Of a stretch of DNA of 64,000 bases, positions 8,999-17,540 are shown piece by piece (position 1 is the first letter of the stretch; every line of letters starts with the position of its first letter). Under the pieces are notes generated by a model. The model had not been told where the DNA came from and searched no databases. It saw only the letters and a list, made by a program, of their open reading frames with translations. The translations under genes and the position numbers were made by a program. The stretch covers positions 479,776 through 543,775 of the forward strand of contig NZ_JGYX01000001.1 of NCBI RefSeq assembly GCF_000741215.1, in the 5' to 3' direction. Origin of the DNA: Bifidobacterium pullorum subsp. gallinarum. GTDB lineage: Bacteria > Actinomycetota > Actinomycetes > Actinomycetales > Bifidobacteriaceae.

Positions 8999-10159
8999 AT
9001 GACCGGCACTCTGTCGGTGCCGCAGATACGGGAGCAGCGAGGAATCCGTATGGTGACGATGAAGGAAGTGGCCGAGGCCGCAGGCGTGTCCATCGCCACG
9101 GTCTCCCGAGTGCTCAACGGCAAGGACCGTGGACGCATCAAACCGGAAATCGCCCGGGAGATCAAGCGAATCGCCAAGGACCTCGGCTACAGGCCCAATC
9201 TGGTGGCCCGCAACCTGAAGACCCGCAGCAGCCGCATCCTCGGGTTCATCAGCGACGAGATCGCCACCACGCCGTTCGCCGGGCGCATCATGCTTGGCGC
9301 GCAGGATGCGGCGCGGGAATTGGGGTATATCCTGCTGACCGTCAACACCGGCAACGATCCGGACCTGGAACGCCGACAGATCGGCATCGTGCGGCAGTAC
9401 GGCGCCGACGGCTTCCTCTACGCGATGATGTACCACCGCAAGGTGGACATCCCCGAGCAACTCGACGACCTGCCCGTGGTATTGGTGGACGCCGAGGACA
9501 GGGCGGGGGCGCGGCCTTCGATCTGCCCGGACGAGTACGGCATCGGCTATACGGCCACCCGTCGTCTGTTGGATGCCGGGTGCCGGCGCATCGCCTACTT
9601 CGGTGCGGATGTGCCGATCGTCGCGCAGAGCGAACGACTGGCCGGATACCGGGCCGCATTGGATGAATCGCCGATCGGCTATGACGATCGCCTGGTGCTG
9701 GCCATCGATGAACACGACGTGTACGGTGACGTTCCCCGTCTGTTCGACGAGTGCCGTCCGGATGGCGTGTTCTGCTTCAACGATGTGCGCGCCCATCTGG
9801 CCTACCGTGAGGCCGATCGGCTCGGGCTGACGGTGGGGCGGGACCTGTCGGTGGTCGGCGTGGACAACCAGCCGTTCATCGCGGGCATCCTGAGCCCGGC
9901 GCTGACCTCGGTGGAACTGCCGCACTACGAGATGGGATACTGGAGCGTGCGCAAGCTGATCTCGCTGATCGAGCGTACCGGGGACAGCGCCCTGCCGGAA
10001 CCATCCATTGCGGAGGGCGGCCCCTCGCTGCTTGCCGATCTGAACCTCATGTTGCCCGCGGGCATCCATGCGCCGCTGCCGTCATTGACGCAGGACCGGG
10101 CGCAGGTCTCGTGCGTGCTGGTGGAGAAGGACTCCGTGGCCCCTGCGTCGCAGGGCTGA
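8999..10159 (+). CDS. LacI family transcriptional regulator of the fructan cluster
   Basis: A 386-residue LacI/GalR repressor. The N-terminal helix-turn-helix (VTMKEVAEAAGVSIATVSRVLNG) and hinge helix region (YRPNLVARNLKTRSSRILGFI) are intact. The rest is a periplasmic-binding-protein-like effector domain with about 40 extra C-terminal residues. AAGGAGGTGA supports the ATG at 8999. An ATG at 9050 would give the more usual short lead before the helix-turn-helix and cannot be excluded. It follows the GH32 gene by 39 bp and precedes a second GH32. The shared GGCAAACGATTGCC sites at 2865 and 10260 are its likely operators; the effector is probably fructose-derived. Confidence 0.93.
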   Translation: MTGTLSVPQIREQRGIRMVTMKEVAEAAGVSIATVSRVLNGKDRGRIKPEIAREIKRIAKDLGYRPNLVARNLKTRSSRILGFISDEIATTPFAGRIMLGAQDAARELGYILLTVNTGNDPDLERRQIGIVRQYGADGFLYAMMYHRKVDIPEQLDDLPVVLVDAEDRAGARPSICPDEYGIGYTATRRLLDAGCRRIAYFGADVPIVAQSERLAGYRAALDESPIGYDDRLVLAIDEHDVYGDVPRLFDECRPDGVFCFNDVRAHLAYREADRLGLTVGRDLSVVGVDNQPFIAGILSPALTSVELPHYEMGYWSVRKLISLIERTGDSALPEPSIAEGGPSLLADLNLMLPAGIHAPLPSLTQDRAQVSCVLVEKDSVAPASQG

Positions 10160-10242
10160 TTCCGAGTCCGTCCGGATGTCATTCCGGATGCGATCATCCG
10201 AATAACACGGACGTATTTCCTCGTGTCGCCTTGTTACGGGGA

Positions 10243-10273
10243 TATACTGGTATCAACAAGGCAAACGATTGCC
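10243..10273 (+). promoter_or_regulatory. Promoter and LacI operator of the second GH32 gene
   Basis: A -10 TATACT (10243-10248) is followed by the perfect-arm palindrome GGCAAACGATTGCC (10260-10273) at the start of the transcript. It is identical to the promoter-spacer operator at 2865-2878. The -35 is weak. Position and identity support repression by the adjacent LacI protein. Confidence 0.8.
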
Positions 10274-10336
10274 ACCAGACGGGGCATGGCAGACCCGACG
10301 GCCGACGCCGTCGCCGACCAATGAAAGGACCCAATC

Positions 10337-12163
10337 ATGAACGCAACGTTGCAGTCGGCCGATTCCTGCGCTTTCGCGGCCGACGGCTACACCCAACTCG
10401 ACGTCTTCGTCCAGCGCGCTGAACAGGACCACGCCCCCACCATCCGACTGCATGCGGATGGCGCATGCGTCGCCGAACGCGTCATGGACGCCGACCTGTA
10501 CCGACAGCGCTTCCAGATCGACCTCGACCCGCAGGAACGGTACACGCTGGAGGTCGTCGACGCCACCGTACCCTACCTCTACCTGACCGGGGGAGAGAAC
10601 CTGCTCGACCGCGGCATCCGCGTGCTCGACGCCGCCACCGGCGACCCCATGGCGGGCGACGGCGCCCCGGACTTCACCGATCCGACCCGCGCCGCCGTGC
10701 ACTTCGAGCCGCCGGAGCACTGGATGAACGACCCGAACGGCCTGTGCCGCTTCCAGGGCCGGTACCACCTGTACTACCAGTTCAACCCCTACGGCTGGGG
10801 CTGGGACAACATGCACTGGGGCCATGCCGCCAGCCGCGACCTCGTGCACTGGACCTATCTGCCGATCATCCTGGAACCGCAGCGGGAACTGCATACCCGT
10901 CGGGGCATCTCCGGCGGCGCGTTCTCCGGCTCCGCCATCACCATCGACGCCGAAGGCCGCCCCTGCCCGGGCGATGACGCGGCCGCGATCCGCTTCTACC
11001 TGACCCGGCATTTCGAAGTGCCGGGCCAGCCGGACACGGTCGAGGAATGCCAGACCACCTGCGTCAGCACCGACAGCCTGACCGCGGGACCCGAAACCGT
11101 CGTCGTGCGGCGCGAGGGCGCGGACTTCGGCCGTGACTTCCGCGACTCCAAGATCGAGACCGGTTTCGGCGGCGCGCTGATGATCCTGGCCACCAACCTG
11201 CCCTCCGACCAGGTGCCGGCATCGGGCGAGACCGGCGTCAGCGATGCCAACGAAGGCGGATGGTTCACGCTCTCCCCGCATGGCGAGCCCGATGTCGACC
11301 AACCCGATCCGAACCGGATCCCGGCGATCGTGACCTTCCGCAACGACACCCCCGACCTGGCCGACGACGCCTGGACCTATGTCGGCCCGATGGTGGCCGA
11401 TCGCGGCTATGCCGAAGGCCGCACCTACGAGTGTCCGGACGCGTTCCCTCTGGACGGCGCGGACGTGGCCATCGGCGCGATCATGCACATCCGCACCAAG
11501 GACGGCTGCTTCCAGCCGATCCGCTGGTACACGGGGCGGCTGGACGAGCAGGGGCGGCTGGACGTCGGCCATTCCGGTTGGTGCGACTTCGGCGACTGCT
11601 TCTACGCGGTGCAGTCCTTCCGCGACGACGACGGCCGCCGCATCGCCATCGGATGGCTCGCCGACCACAGCGGGGTGCGTCGCGAGGCCCCCGGCCGGGC
11701 CAACGGCGCGATGTCGCTGCCGCGCGAGCTGCATGTGCGTGACGGCCGACTGTTCAGCCGACCGGTCGATGAGGTCTACGACCTGCTGATCGGCGGCGAA
11801 CTGCCGATGAGCGGTGAGGACGGCGACTGGCAGGTGCCGGGCAACGCCTATTACGCGGATCTCCGTCCGACCGGCGACTGCACGGCGGTGCTCGCCGATA
11901 CCGGCGAGGTGCGGTGGACCCTGGAATGCCATGATGGCGAGGTCAGGTGCTTCAGCCAAGGCGCAGCCAGCGACGATCTGGCCTGCGTGACGCATGTGGA
12001 TGAGGTCAAGCGCATCGAGGTGTTCTACGACCACGGCATCATCGAGGTGTTCGTGAACGACGGCGAGGCCGCCGGTGCGATGCTGGCCTATGACGAGCGC
12101 AAGAACGGCGGCTTCTCAGTGTCCGGGGACACCTCCTGCGAGGTGTGCTCGCTGCGCCGCTGA
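10337..12163 (+). CDS. GH32 beta-fructofuranosidase (sucrose/fructan hydrolase)
   Basis: A 608-residue enzyme with an N-terminal extension of about 110 residues of beta-rich sequence, then the canonical GH32 propeller. HWMNDPNG contains the nucleophile D132, the FRDSK block stands where FRDPK is usual, and YECPDAF contains the acid/base E365. The gap between the last two motifs is about 95 residues, longer than usual, because of an insertion around residues 285-345. The C-terminal beta-sandwich ends with VFYDHGIIEVFVNDGEAAGAMLAYD, typical of the family. There is no signal peptide, so the substrate must be imported. AAAGGA precedes the ATG. It has its own LacI-operated promoter and belongs to the same regulon as the transporter. 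Sucrose, kestose or inulobiose are plausible substrates. Confidence 0.9.
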   Translation: MNATLQSADSCAFAADGYTQLDVFVQRAEQDHAPTIRLHADGACVAERVMDADLYRQRFQIDLDPQERYTLEVVDATVPYLYLTGGENLLDRGIRVLDAATGDPMAGDGAPDFTDPTRAAVHFEPPEHWMNDPNGLCRFQGRYHLYYQFNPYGWGWDNMHWGHAASRDLVHWTYLPIILEPQRELHTRRGISGGAFSGSAITIDAEGRPCPGDDAAAIRFYLTRHFEVPGQPDTVEECQTTCVSTDSLTAGPETVVVRREGADFGRDFRDSKIETGFGGALMILATNLPSDQVPASGETGVSDANEGGWFTLSPHGEPDVDQPDPNRIPAIVTFRNDTPDLADDAWTYVGPMVADRGYAEGRTYECPDAFPLDGADVAIGAIMHIRTKDGCFQPIRWYTGRLDEQGRLDVGHSGWCDFGDCFYAVQSFRDDDGRRIAIGWLADHSGVRREAPGRANGAMSLPRELHVRDGRLFSRPVDEVYDLLIGGELPMSGEDGDWQVPGNAYYADLRPTGDCTAVLADTGEVRWTLECHDGEVRCFSQGAASDDLACVTHVDEVKRIEVFYDHGIIEVFVNDGEAAGAMLAYDERKNGGFSVSGDTSCEVCSLRR

Positions 12164-12226
12164 CCGAGCGGTCACGGCCGGCGCATCCGGCTGATCCCTC
12201 TGACCCTTCTGCGGCGGATTCACGGT

Positions 12227-12284
12227 GGCACTGCATCATATGGTCCGGTTGGGCTGTTCCGACCGATCCCTTTGATGCAGTGCC
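12227..12284 (+). terminator. Long-range hairpin after the GH32 gene
   Basis: GGCACTGCATCA (12227-12238) and TGATGCAGTGCC (12273-12284) are perfect inverted arms with further pairing possible in the loop. It probably terminates the GH32 transcript. Confidence 0.65.
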
Positions 12285-12372
12285 TTCGTGTTGCTGCGTC
12301 ATTTGTGCGACGACCGCAACCTGTGTGTGCTGTAATGGTGGTATCGGATCTCAGCGGAGAGATGGAGTGCAT

Positions 12373-13431
12373 ATGAGATACTGCATGTATTGTGGAGCGC
12401 AAGTGACCGAAGGCGCGAAGTTCTGCATGTCCTGCGGCAAGTCGGTGCAGGACACGTCCCCTGCGGTCGCTGAGCCACCCGTGGAGGCTACGGCGCCGAT
12501 CCCGGCAACGCCCATGCCGGCAGCCTCGACTCCGGCAACGCCCATGCCGGCGGCGTCTGCCCCGGCGGAACCTGCGCCGCCGGCGGCTGCCCCGACGATC
12601 CCTGCGCCGGTGGCGCCAGCCCCGGCGGACCCTGCCCCCGCCGCAACACCGTCGTGGCAGCAGCAGCCTGCGTCATGGCAGCAATCACCGACATGGCAGA
12701 CGCAGCGGATCCCCCAAGCCGAACAGTACAACGGCCAGTCATACCAGTATGCGCCGGCGGACGGTGCCTACGCTCCCGCCGGTACGATGGCCGCGCCGCC
12801 GAAGAAGCGGTCCAAGGGTGTTGTGGTAGGCATTGTCATCGCCATCATTGCCGTGATTGCCGCCGTGGTGTTCGGGCTCTGGTGGTTCCTGTGGCGCGGT
12901 GACGACCTGAATCCGGCCGGACGGTACGCGCTGTCGAACGGCAGCGAGACCTACGAACTGGTCATCGACGACGACGGCGCGTTCAAGGTCTCCGATGTCC
13001 TCGGCAGCGGCAGCTATCTGACGGGTACCATCGGGGAAGGCACCGCTGACGGCGACAACGTGAGATATCCGCTGCGTGACATCAGCGCCTCGACCGTTAA
13101 CGGCGAGATGACACTGTCCGAGCTGATCGGGCAGGCCGATCCCAGCGGTGTCGGCTCGGCCATGGTCGATGCCATCGAGGTGGAGGTCACCGCTCCGAAG
13201 AACGCGGCGCACGGCAACATCGTCGGCACCTGGGGACTGTCTGGATCGCTGCTGACGTTCTCGGCGGAGATCCACATCACCGCGAACGCCGACGGCACGG
13301 TAGAGGCCGGTATGACGGCATTCGGCGAGGATCCGTCCAATGCCACGGGCACCTGGACCGACAACGGCAACGGCCAGTACACCGTGACCTTCGACGACGG
13401 TTCGCCGTTGACCGTCACGTTGCCGCAGTGA
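12373..13431 (+). CDS. Zinc-ribbon, single-pass membrane protein with Pro/Ala-rich linker
   Basis: A 352-residue protein of unknown function. Residues 1-22 form a zinc ribbon (C4, C7, C18, C21 in RYCMYCGAQ and KFCMSCGKS). Residues 33-115 are a low-complexity Ala/Pro linker with tandem near-repeats (ATPMPAAS). A KKRSKG stop-transfer cluster precedes one transmembrane helix at about 148-172. The C-terminal 180 residues are beta-rich and extracellular, resembling lipocalin-like or DUF-type repeats (NGSETYELVIDDDGAFKVSD and TWTDNGNGQYTVTFDDG). The start at 12373 is chosen because the zinc ribbon starts there and GGAGAG lies upstream. Such proteins are common in bifidobacteria; a sensory or envelope role is only a guess. 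Confidence 0.8.
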   Translation: MRYCMYCGAQVTEGAKFCMSCGKSVQDTSPAVAEPPVEATAPIPATPMPAASTPATPMPAASAPAEPAPPAAAPTIPAPVAPAPADPAPAATPSWQQQPASWQQSPTWQTQRIPQAEQYNGQSYQYAPADGAYAPAGTMAAPPKKRSKGVVVGIVIAIIAVIAAVVFGLWWFLWRGDDLNPAGRYALSNGSETYELVIDDDGAFKVSDVLGSGSYLTGTIGEGTADGDNVRYPLRDISASTVNGEMTLSELIGQADPSGVGSAMVDAIEVEVTAPKNAAHGNIVGTWGLSGSLLTFSAEIHITANADGTVEAGMTAFGEDPSNATGTWTDNGNGQYTVTFDDGSPLTVTLPQ

Positions 13432-13513
13432 GTGGCTGACTGCGATACCGGTCGCGGCGGTCTGGCTAAAGACATGGTCGCCGTAGCACGCGAATGGACC
13501 GTGACACATCATA

Positions 13514-13552
13514 CGGGGCGGTCGGGAATCACCAAGGTTCCCGACCGCCCCG
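13514..13552. terminator. Bidirectional terminator between convergent genes
   Basis: CGGGGCGGTCGGGAA (13514-13528) and TTCCCGACCGCCCCG (13538-13552) form a perfect 15-bp stem with a 9-nt loop, between the zinc-ribbon gene and the convergent oxidoreductase. Confidence 0.9.
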
Positions 13553-13579
13553 CGTTTACGTCGTGGTCCGTGTGATCGA

Positions 13580-14623
13580 TCACTCGAACGGATAAGTCAG
13601 ACCCCACTGGTTGCGGACCTGATCCATCAGCTCCATGATGCGCACCGTGTCGGCATGCGGCATGGCCGCGCACTCGGTCAGGCCGTCCAGGATGGCGTTC
13701 GCCGCGTCGGCCACCTGATACTCGTAGCCGGTCAGTTGCGCCGGCACGTCATGATGCGCCACCAGGGCGTGATCGTTGTTATAGACGTCGATGCCCTCCA
13801 CGTTGTTGATGTTCTGGCAGACGATATAGCCGTCCGTGCCCCAGATGTAGCCGCCGCGGTCCGAGGAGACGAGCATCGAGGCCTGCGCGGTGGCCATCGT
13901 GCCGTCCGCATAGTGCAGGGTGATGGCGTCGTGCGCGTCCACGCCGGTCTCGTACGGGGTCATCGAGGTCACGATGCGATCGATCGGACGCGGGCCCAGC
14001 ACCATATCGATGAAGTTCAGCGGGTATACGCCGACGTCGAGCAGCGCGCCGCCGGCCAGCATCGGATCGGTCATACGCGCCTTGCCGGACACCGGGTAGC
14101 ACAGGTTCGCGTCCACCATCTTCACCTCGCCGATCACGCCCGAGGCCACGATGTCGTCGATCATGCGGCGCGACGGCATGTAGCGCGTCCAGATGGCCTC
14201 GGTGCACAGCAGCCCCGACGCCTCGGCCACGGCCAGCAGTTCGCGCGCCTGCGCCGCGTTGGCGGTGAACGACTTCTCCACCAGGATGTTCTTGCCGGCC
14301 TGCAGACACATGATGCCCTGCTCGGCATGCAGGCTGTGCGGGGTGGCGATGTACACCAGATCCACCTGCGGGTCGGCCAGCAGCTCCTCATACGAACCGT
14401 AGGAGACCGGGAAGCCGTATTGTGCGGCGAAGGCGGCGGCGCGCTCGCCGTCGCGTGCGGCCACCGCGTACGGGGCCACCAGGTCGGCGTAGTGCGGGTC
14501 GGCCGCCATCTTGACCAGCGTGGTCGCCATCGCATGGGCGATGCGTCCTGCACCGAGGATCGCCACGTTCACCTTGAGATGTTCGGCCTGCGCCTGCGCA
14601 CGGTTGCCGTTGAGTCTGCTCAT
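13580..14623 (-). CDS. Gfo/Idh/MocA family NAD(P)-dependent oxidoreductase
   Basis: A 347-residue protein starting at 14623, where AAGGAGG stands 5 bp upstream; the open frame extends further but without a ribosome site. Residues near 20-30 hold the Rossmann motif GAGRIAHAMA. The block YIATPHSLHAEQGIMCLQAGKNILVEKSFTAN contains the catalytic-region lysine (EKS in place of the common EKP). The C-terminal alpha/beta domain is complete, with GGALLDVGVYPLNF. Members act on sugars, inositols or dihydrodiols; the substrate here cannot be deduced. It is transcribed alone and converges on the terminator at 13514-13552. Confidence 0.9.
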   Translation of the reverse strand: MSRLNGNRAQAQAEHLKVNVAILGAGRIAHAMATTLVKMAADPHYADLVAPYAVAARDGERAAAFAAQYGFPVSYGSYEELLADPQVDLVYIATPHSLHAEQGIMCLQAGKNILVEKSFTANAAQARELLAVAEASGLLCTEAIWTRYMPSRRMIDDIVASGVIGEVKMVDANLCYPVSGKARMTDPMLAGGALLDVGVYPLNFIDMVLGPRPIDRIVTSMTPYETGVDAHDAITLHYADGTMATAQASMLVSSDRGGYIWGTDGYIVCQNINNVEGIDVYNNDHALVAHHDVPAQLTGYEYQVADAANAILDGLTECAAMPHADTVRIMELMDQVRNQWGLTYPFE

Positions 14624-14750
14624 CGTTCCTCCTTGAAGTCCGATGGGGTTGGTTATGCCGTCATATTGATGCAACGCTACCCATTGTAGGCGGAGCGGCG
14701 GTATGACGGGGGTCCCGATGGGCTCGGGTCGGATGCGATAATGGGGAATC

Positions 14751-15215
14751 GTGAAGGCGAAACCGGAGAAATACGAGCGCGGCACCCGCAGCTACACCAT
14801 GTCGCATATCCGCGGCAAGGACACCTCGATCGAGGTGATGGTGCGCCGGTACCTGTTCTCTCGCGGGCTGCGGTTCCGCAAGAACGACAAGCGCTATCCG
14901 GGCCATCCGGACATCGTGCTACCGAAGTGGCATACCGTGGTGTTCGTCAACGGCTGCTTCTGGCATATGCACGAAGGCTGCACCAAGCATTCGATGCCGA
15001 AAAGCAATGTGGAATTCTGGTCGGCCAAGCTGCTGCGTAACCGCGAACGCGACCGTGCGCAGCATGCCGCATTGGAGGCGATGGGTTGGCGCGTCATCGT
15101 GGTCTGGGAGTGCGAGCTGGCCAAGCCGGTGCGGCAGGAACGGCTTGAACGGCTCTACACCCAGATCGTCGGCGGGGACGCGGCACCGGCGGTGCCGTCG
15201 GATACAGCGAGTTGA
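14751..15215 (+). CDS. vsr: Very short patch repair (Vsr-type) endonuclease
   Basis: A 154-residue Vsr family endonuclease, near the family length. Visible are the N-terminal helix segment RSYTMSHIRGKDTSIEVMVRRYLF, the PGHPDIVLPKW strand with the metal-binding aspartate, FVNGCFWHMHEGC with the zinc/catalytic His-Cys cluster, and the C-terminal GWRVIVVWECEL. Vsr nicks T:G mismatches produced by deamination of 5-methylcytosine and normally accompanies a C5-methyltransferase, yet no such gene is within the window. The start is GTG at 14751. A GATAAT hexamer lies 8 bp upstream, so the mRNA may be nearly leaderless; GGGGAA could alternatively serve as a weak ribosome site. Confidence 0.9.
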   Translation: MKAKPEKYERGTRSYTMSHIRGKDTSIEVMVRRYLFSRGLRFRKNDKRYPGHPDIVLPKWHTVVFVNGCFWHMHEGCTKHSMPKSNVEFWSAKLLRNRERDRAQHAALEAMGWRVIVVWECELAKPVRQERLERLYTQIVGGDAAPAVPSDTAS

Positions 15216-15311
15216 TGCAGTGCGCCGTGCCCCGGTTTCGCGGCATAACGGTTCCGGAATGTGATTCCCTTCCTACGCTGACAACGTTTGCAACGTGTAA
15301 CGTCATGTCCC

Positions 15312-16283
15312 ATGGTCAATCCTGAATTTCCCGCCACGCGCCTGGGCGTGTTGGACATCGGCTCGAACACCGTTCATATGATCATCGTCGACGCGGCGCC
15401 GGGCGCCCGACCCGATCCCGAAGCCAGCGTCAAAACCACCGTGCGCCTGATGCAGTATCTCGAAGAGGACGGCTCCATCAGCAAGGATGGCGTGCAGGCC
15501 CTGCTCGCGGCGGTGGACGCCGGCATGAAACTCGCCGAGGAGAGCAAGGTCAGCCAGATCCTGGCCATGGCCACATCCGCCCTGCGCGAGGCGCCGAACG
15601 GCACCCGTATCCTGGGACAGATCGAGGATCGCATCGGTCAGGGCGTGACCGTGCTGTCCGGCGTCGACGAGGCGCGTCTGACATTCCTGGCCGCACGCCG
15701 CTGGTACGGTTGGGATTCCGGTCGACTGCTGCTGATGGACATCGGCGGCGGCTCGCTGGAGGTGGCGATGGGCTCCGACGAGGACCCGAACGTGGCGATC
15801 AGCGTGCCCGCCGGCGCGGGTCGCGTGACCAAAGAGTTCCTGCCGGCGGACGGCACCGCCACCCCCGAACAGCTGGAGGCCGCGCATAAGGGCGTGCGCA
15901 GGATCATCCAGCCGATTGTGGACGAATTCCCCAAGTCCAAGGTGCCCAACCATGCGGTCGGCACCTCGAAGACCTTCCGCTCGTTGGCGCGTCTGGCGGG
16001 CGTCATGCTGCGCCAGTCCGGCCGCGTGGACAGCTGGATCATGACCCGCGACCAGTTGGAGGATTGGCTGCCGCGTCTGGCCGCCATCAGCCCCGACCAG
16101 CGTGTGGCGCTGCCCGGCATCACGCCCGAGCGCACGTTGCAGATCGTCGGTGGCGGCGTTGTGGCCGACGAGATCATGAAGGCGCTGGACGTGGACGAGA
16201 TCGAGATCTGCCCGTGGGCGCTGCGTGAGGGTGCGATCCTGCGCTGGATGGACCAGTTCGGCCGCACCCGCCGCGGTTTCTGA
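15312..16283 (+). CDS. ppx: Exopolyphosphatase / guanosine pentaphosphatase (Ppx/GppA family)
   Basis: A 323-residue ASKHA-fold phosphohydrolase. The phosphate-1 motif GVLDIGSNTVHMIIVD is at the N-terminus, the phosphate-2 motif LLMDIGGGSLEVAMG near the middle, and GGGVVADEIMKALDVDEIEICPWALREGAILRWMD at the C-terminus. It is the short actinobacterial type (about 310-330 residues) lacking the C-terminal HD domain of enterobacterial Ppx. It hydrolyses polyphosphate and/or pppGpp. The ATG at 15312 is chosen because the conserved domain begins at once; a TTG eight codons upstream is possible. No strong ribosome site is visible. Confidence 0.88.
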   Translation: MVNPEFPATRLGVLDIGSNTVHMIIVDAAPGARPDPEASVKTTVRLMQYLEEDGSISKDGVQALLAAVDAGMKLAEESKVSQILAMATSALREAPNGTRILGQIEDRIGQGVTVLSGVDEARLTFLAARRWYGWDSGRLLLMDIGGGSLEVAMGSDEDPNVAISVPAGAGRVTKEFLPADGTATPEQLEAAHKGVRRIIQPIVDEFPKSKVPNHAVGTSKTFRSLARLAGVMLRQSGRVDSWIMTRDQLEDWLPRLAAISPDQRVALPGITPERTLQIVGGGVVADEIMKALDVDEIEICPWALREGAILRWMDQFGRTRRGF

Positions 16284-16377
16284 TTCCTTGATGCCTTCCC
16301 GATGCATCTCGGACGGCGAAAGTGCCGTTAATGTTCGCCTGGTGAATTGTCGTCCGGGGTATGTTGTCTCGCCCGCG

Positions 16378-16476
16378 GTTGTTTATTGATACACTTTTGC
16401 CGTTCTTGTCAAAAGTGTATCAATAAACAACTTTTATGGATACACTTTTGGTGTTTCGGGCAATTGTGTATCAATA
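16378..16476. repeat. Multi-arm palindrome with GATACACTTTTG arms
   Basis: A perfect 22-bp inverted repeat occupies 16378-16399 and 16410-16431 with a 10-nt loop. A second, imperfect pair follows: GGATACACTTTTG at 16438-16450 and CAATTGTGTATCAATA at 16461-16476. Each 5' arm could pair with either 3' arm. It is AT-richer than its surroundings and lies in the 299 bp between ppx and the tRNA, where I see no gene. Confidence 0.85.
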
Positions 16477-16582
16477 CATGATGTCGAAAGGGTACGTGCG
16501 GCAGTATTAATGTGCGATTGGCCGTGGCCGGTTGCTTTGATTGCACGACTACGCGGTCTGCGGCCTATTCTGAGGTCATTTG

Positions 16583-16655
16583 TGCCCGAGACGCGATTCG
16601 AACGCGCGACACCCGCTTTAGGAGAGCGGTGCTCTATCCACTGAGCTACCCGGGC
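16583..16655 (-). tRNA. tRNA-Arg (anticodon CCT)
   Basis: A complete 73-nt cloverleaf on the minus strand. The acceptor stem is GCCCGGG with CTCGGGC, the D arm GCTC-AGTGGATA-GAGC, the anticodon stem CCGCT/AGCGG around loop CTCCTAA (anticodon CCT, codon AGG), and the T arm GCGCG-TTCGAAT-CGCGT. CCA is not encoded. No integrase or repeated 3' end is visible nearby, so it does not appear to be an occupied integration site in this window. Confidence 0.95.
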
Positions 16656-16832
16656 AGCACCAACCCAGTATACAAGCATCCCGGTATTCCGCGTGCCGAT
16701 TTGTGGTGTTGCGGCGATAGCGGAGCCGGGATACCGTACTGGATCGGGTGATGTACAGGCTTATGCGTTGCGGTTGCGGCGGCATCCAGCTGCTTCTCGG
16801 GCGCGGCCGCTGTAGGTGTTGCGCTAGACGAT

Positions 16833-17540
16833 TCAGGCCGATATGACGGGAATACGCACGTCGTATGCCGACGTGGGTACCGACGTCACGCGTTGTTCGG
16901 CAAAGGCGACGCCGACAACCGTCGCATCCGGCGAGGCGAGCGGCAGTGCGCGGTCGTAGTTGCCGCCGCCGTAGCCCAGTCGATTGCCGTCGTCGTCGAA
17001 GGCCACCAGCGGGACCACGAACGCGTCGATGTCGGGGATCGGCGCGGCGGGGAACGTCGCCATCCACGGTTCATCCGCGCTGTGCGAACGGATGGGTTTC
17101 GCGGCGAATAGGGAAGCTGCCTCGTCGAGCCGGTGGGCGGGAACCTCTAGGAACCGCATCGTGGCGACCGGGCGCTGCGACGGGTGCGTTTGCGACGTGC
17201 GTACCATGCAGGGCAACGCCAGCCGCCATCCGCGCACGACTATCCCTGCGATGATCGGCCGCGTATCGACCTCGCTGCCGAACGACCAGAATGCGGCGAC
17301 GATGGGTGTCTTGGATGGGGGCGTCGGGCATGGTGCCGCGGCCGGCGTGTCCTGTTCGCCGTCTCCGTCGGGGTGGGCGAGTCGTTCATCGAGATAATCC
17401 AACGCCACCGTGGCGATACGGTCGCTTTTCGCGGCACGCAATTCCTGGGGCATCGCATCCCTGCAGGCTAGTGTTATCTGTCTGATTGCGGTCTTCTGCG
17501 TCTGTATGGCGTCGTGTGCGGCATCGACCATGGCGCTCAC
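16833..17540 (-). CDS. 5-formyltetrahydrofolate cyclo-ligase
   Basis: A 235-residue enzyme (MTHFS, YgfA family) that converts 5-formyl-THF to 5,10-methenyl-THF using ATP. The ATP/Mg-binding signature RLGYGGGNYDRAL is near residue 195, with DAFVVPLVAFDDDGNRLGYG before it. IVAAFWSFGSEVDTRPII corresponds to the family's folate-binding strand. The start is GTG at 17540 and overlaps the stop of the upstream small membrane protein (GTGA), indicating translational coupling; an in-frame ATG lies three codons later. It is somewhat longer than typical (about 200 residues) because of a Pro-rich insertion near residues 58-78. Confidence 0.9.
   Translation of the reverse strand: MSAMVDAAHDAIQTQKTAIRQITLACRDAMPQELRAAKSDRIATVALDYLDERLAHPDGDGEQDTPAAAPCPTPPSKTPIVAAFWSFGSEVDTRPIIAGIVVRGWRLALPCMVRTSQTHPSQRPVATMRFLEVPAHRLDEAASLFAAKPIRSHSADEPWMATFPAAPIPDIDAFVVPLVAFDDDGNRLGYGGGNYDRALPLASPDATVVGVAFAEQRVTSVPTSAYDVRIPVISA

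Noticed and set aside
16583..16655. tRNA-Arg as an integration site of a mobile element
   Set aside because: No integrase, repeated tRNA 3' end or foreign DNA lies nearby; both flanks are ordinary chromosomal genes.
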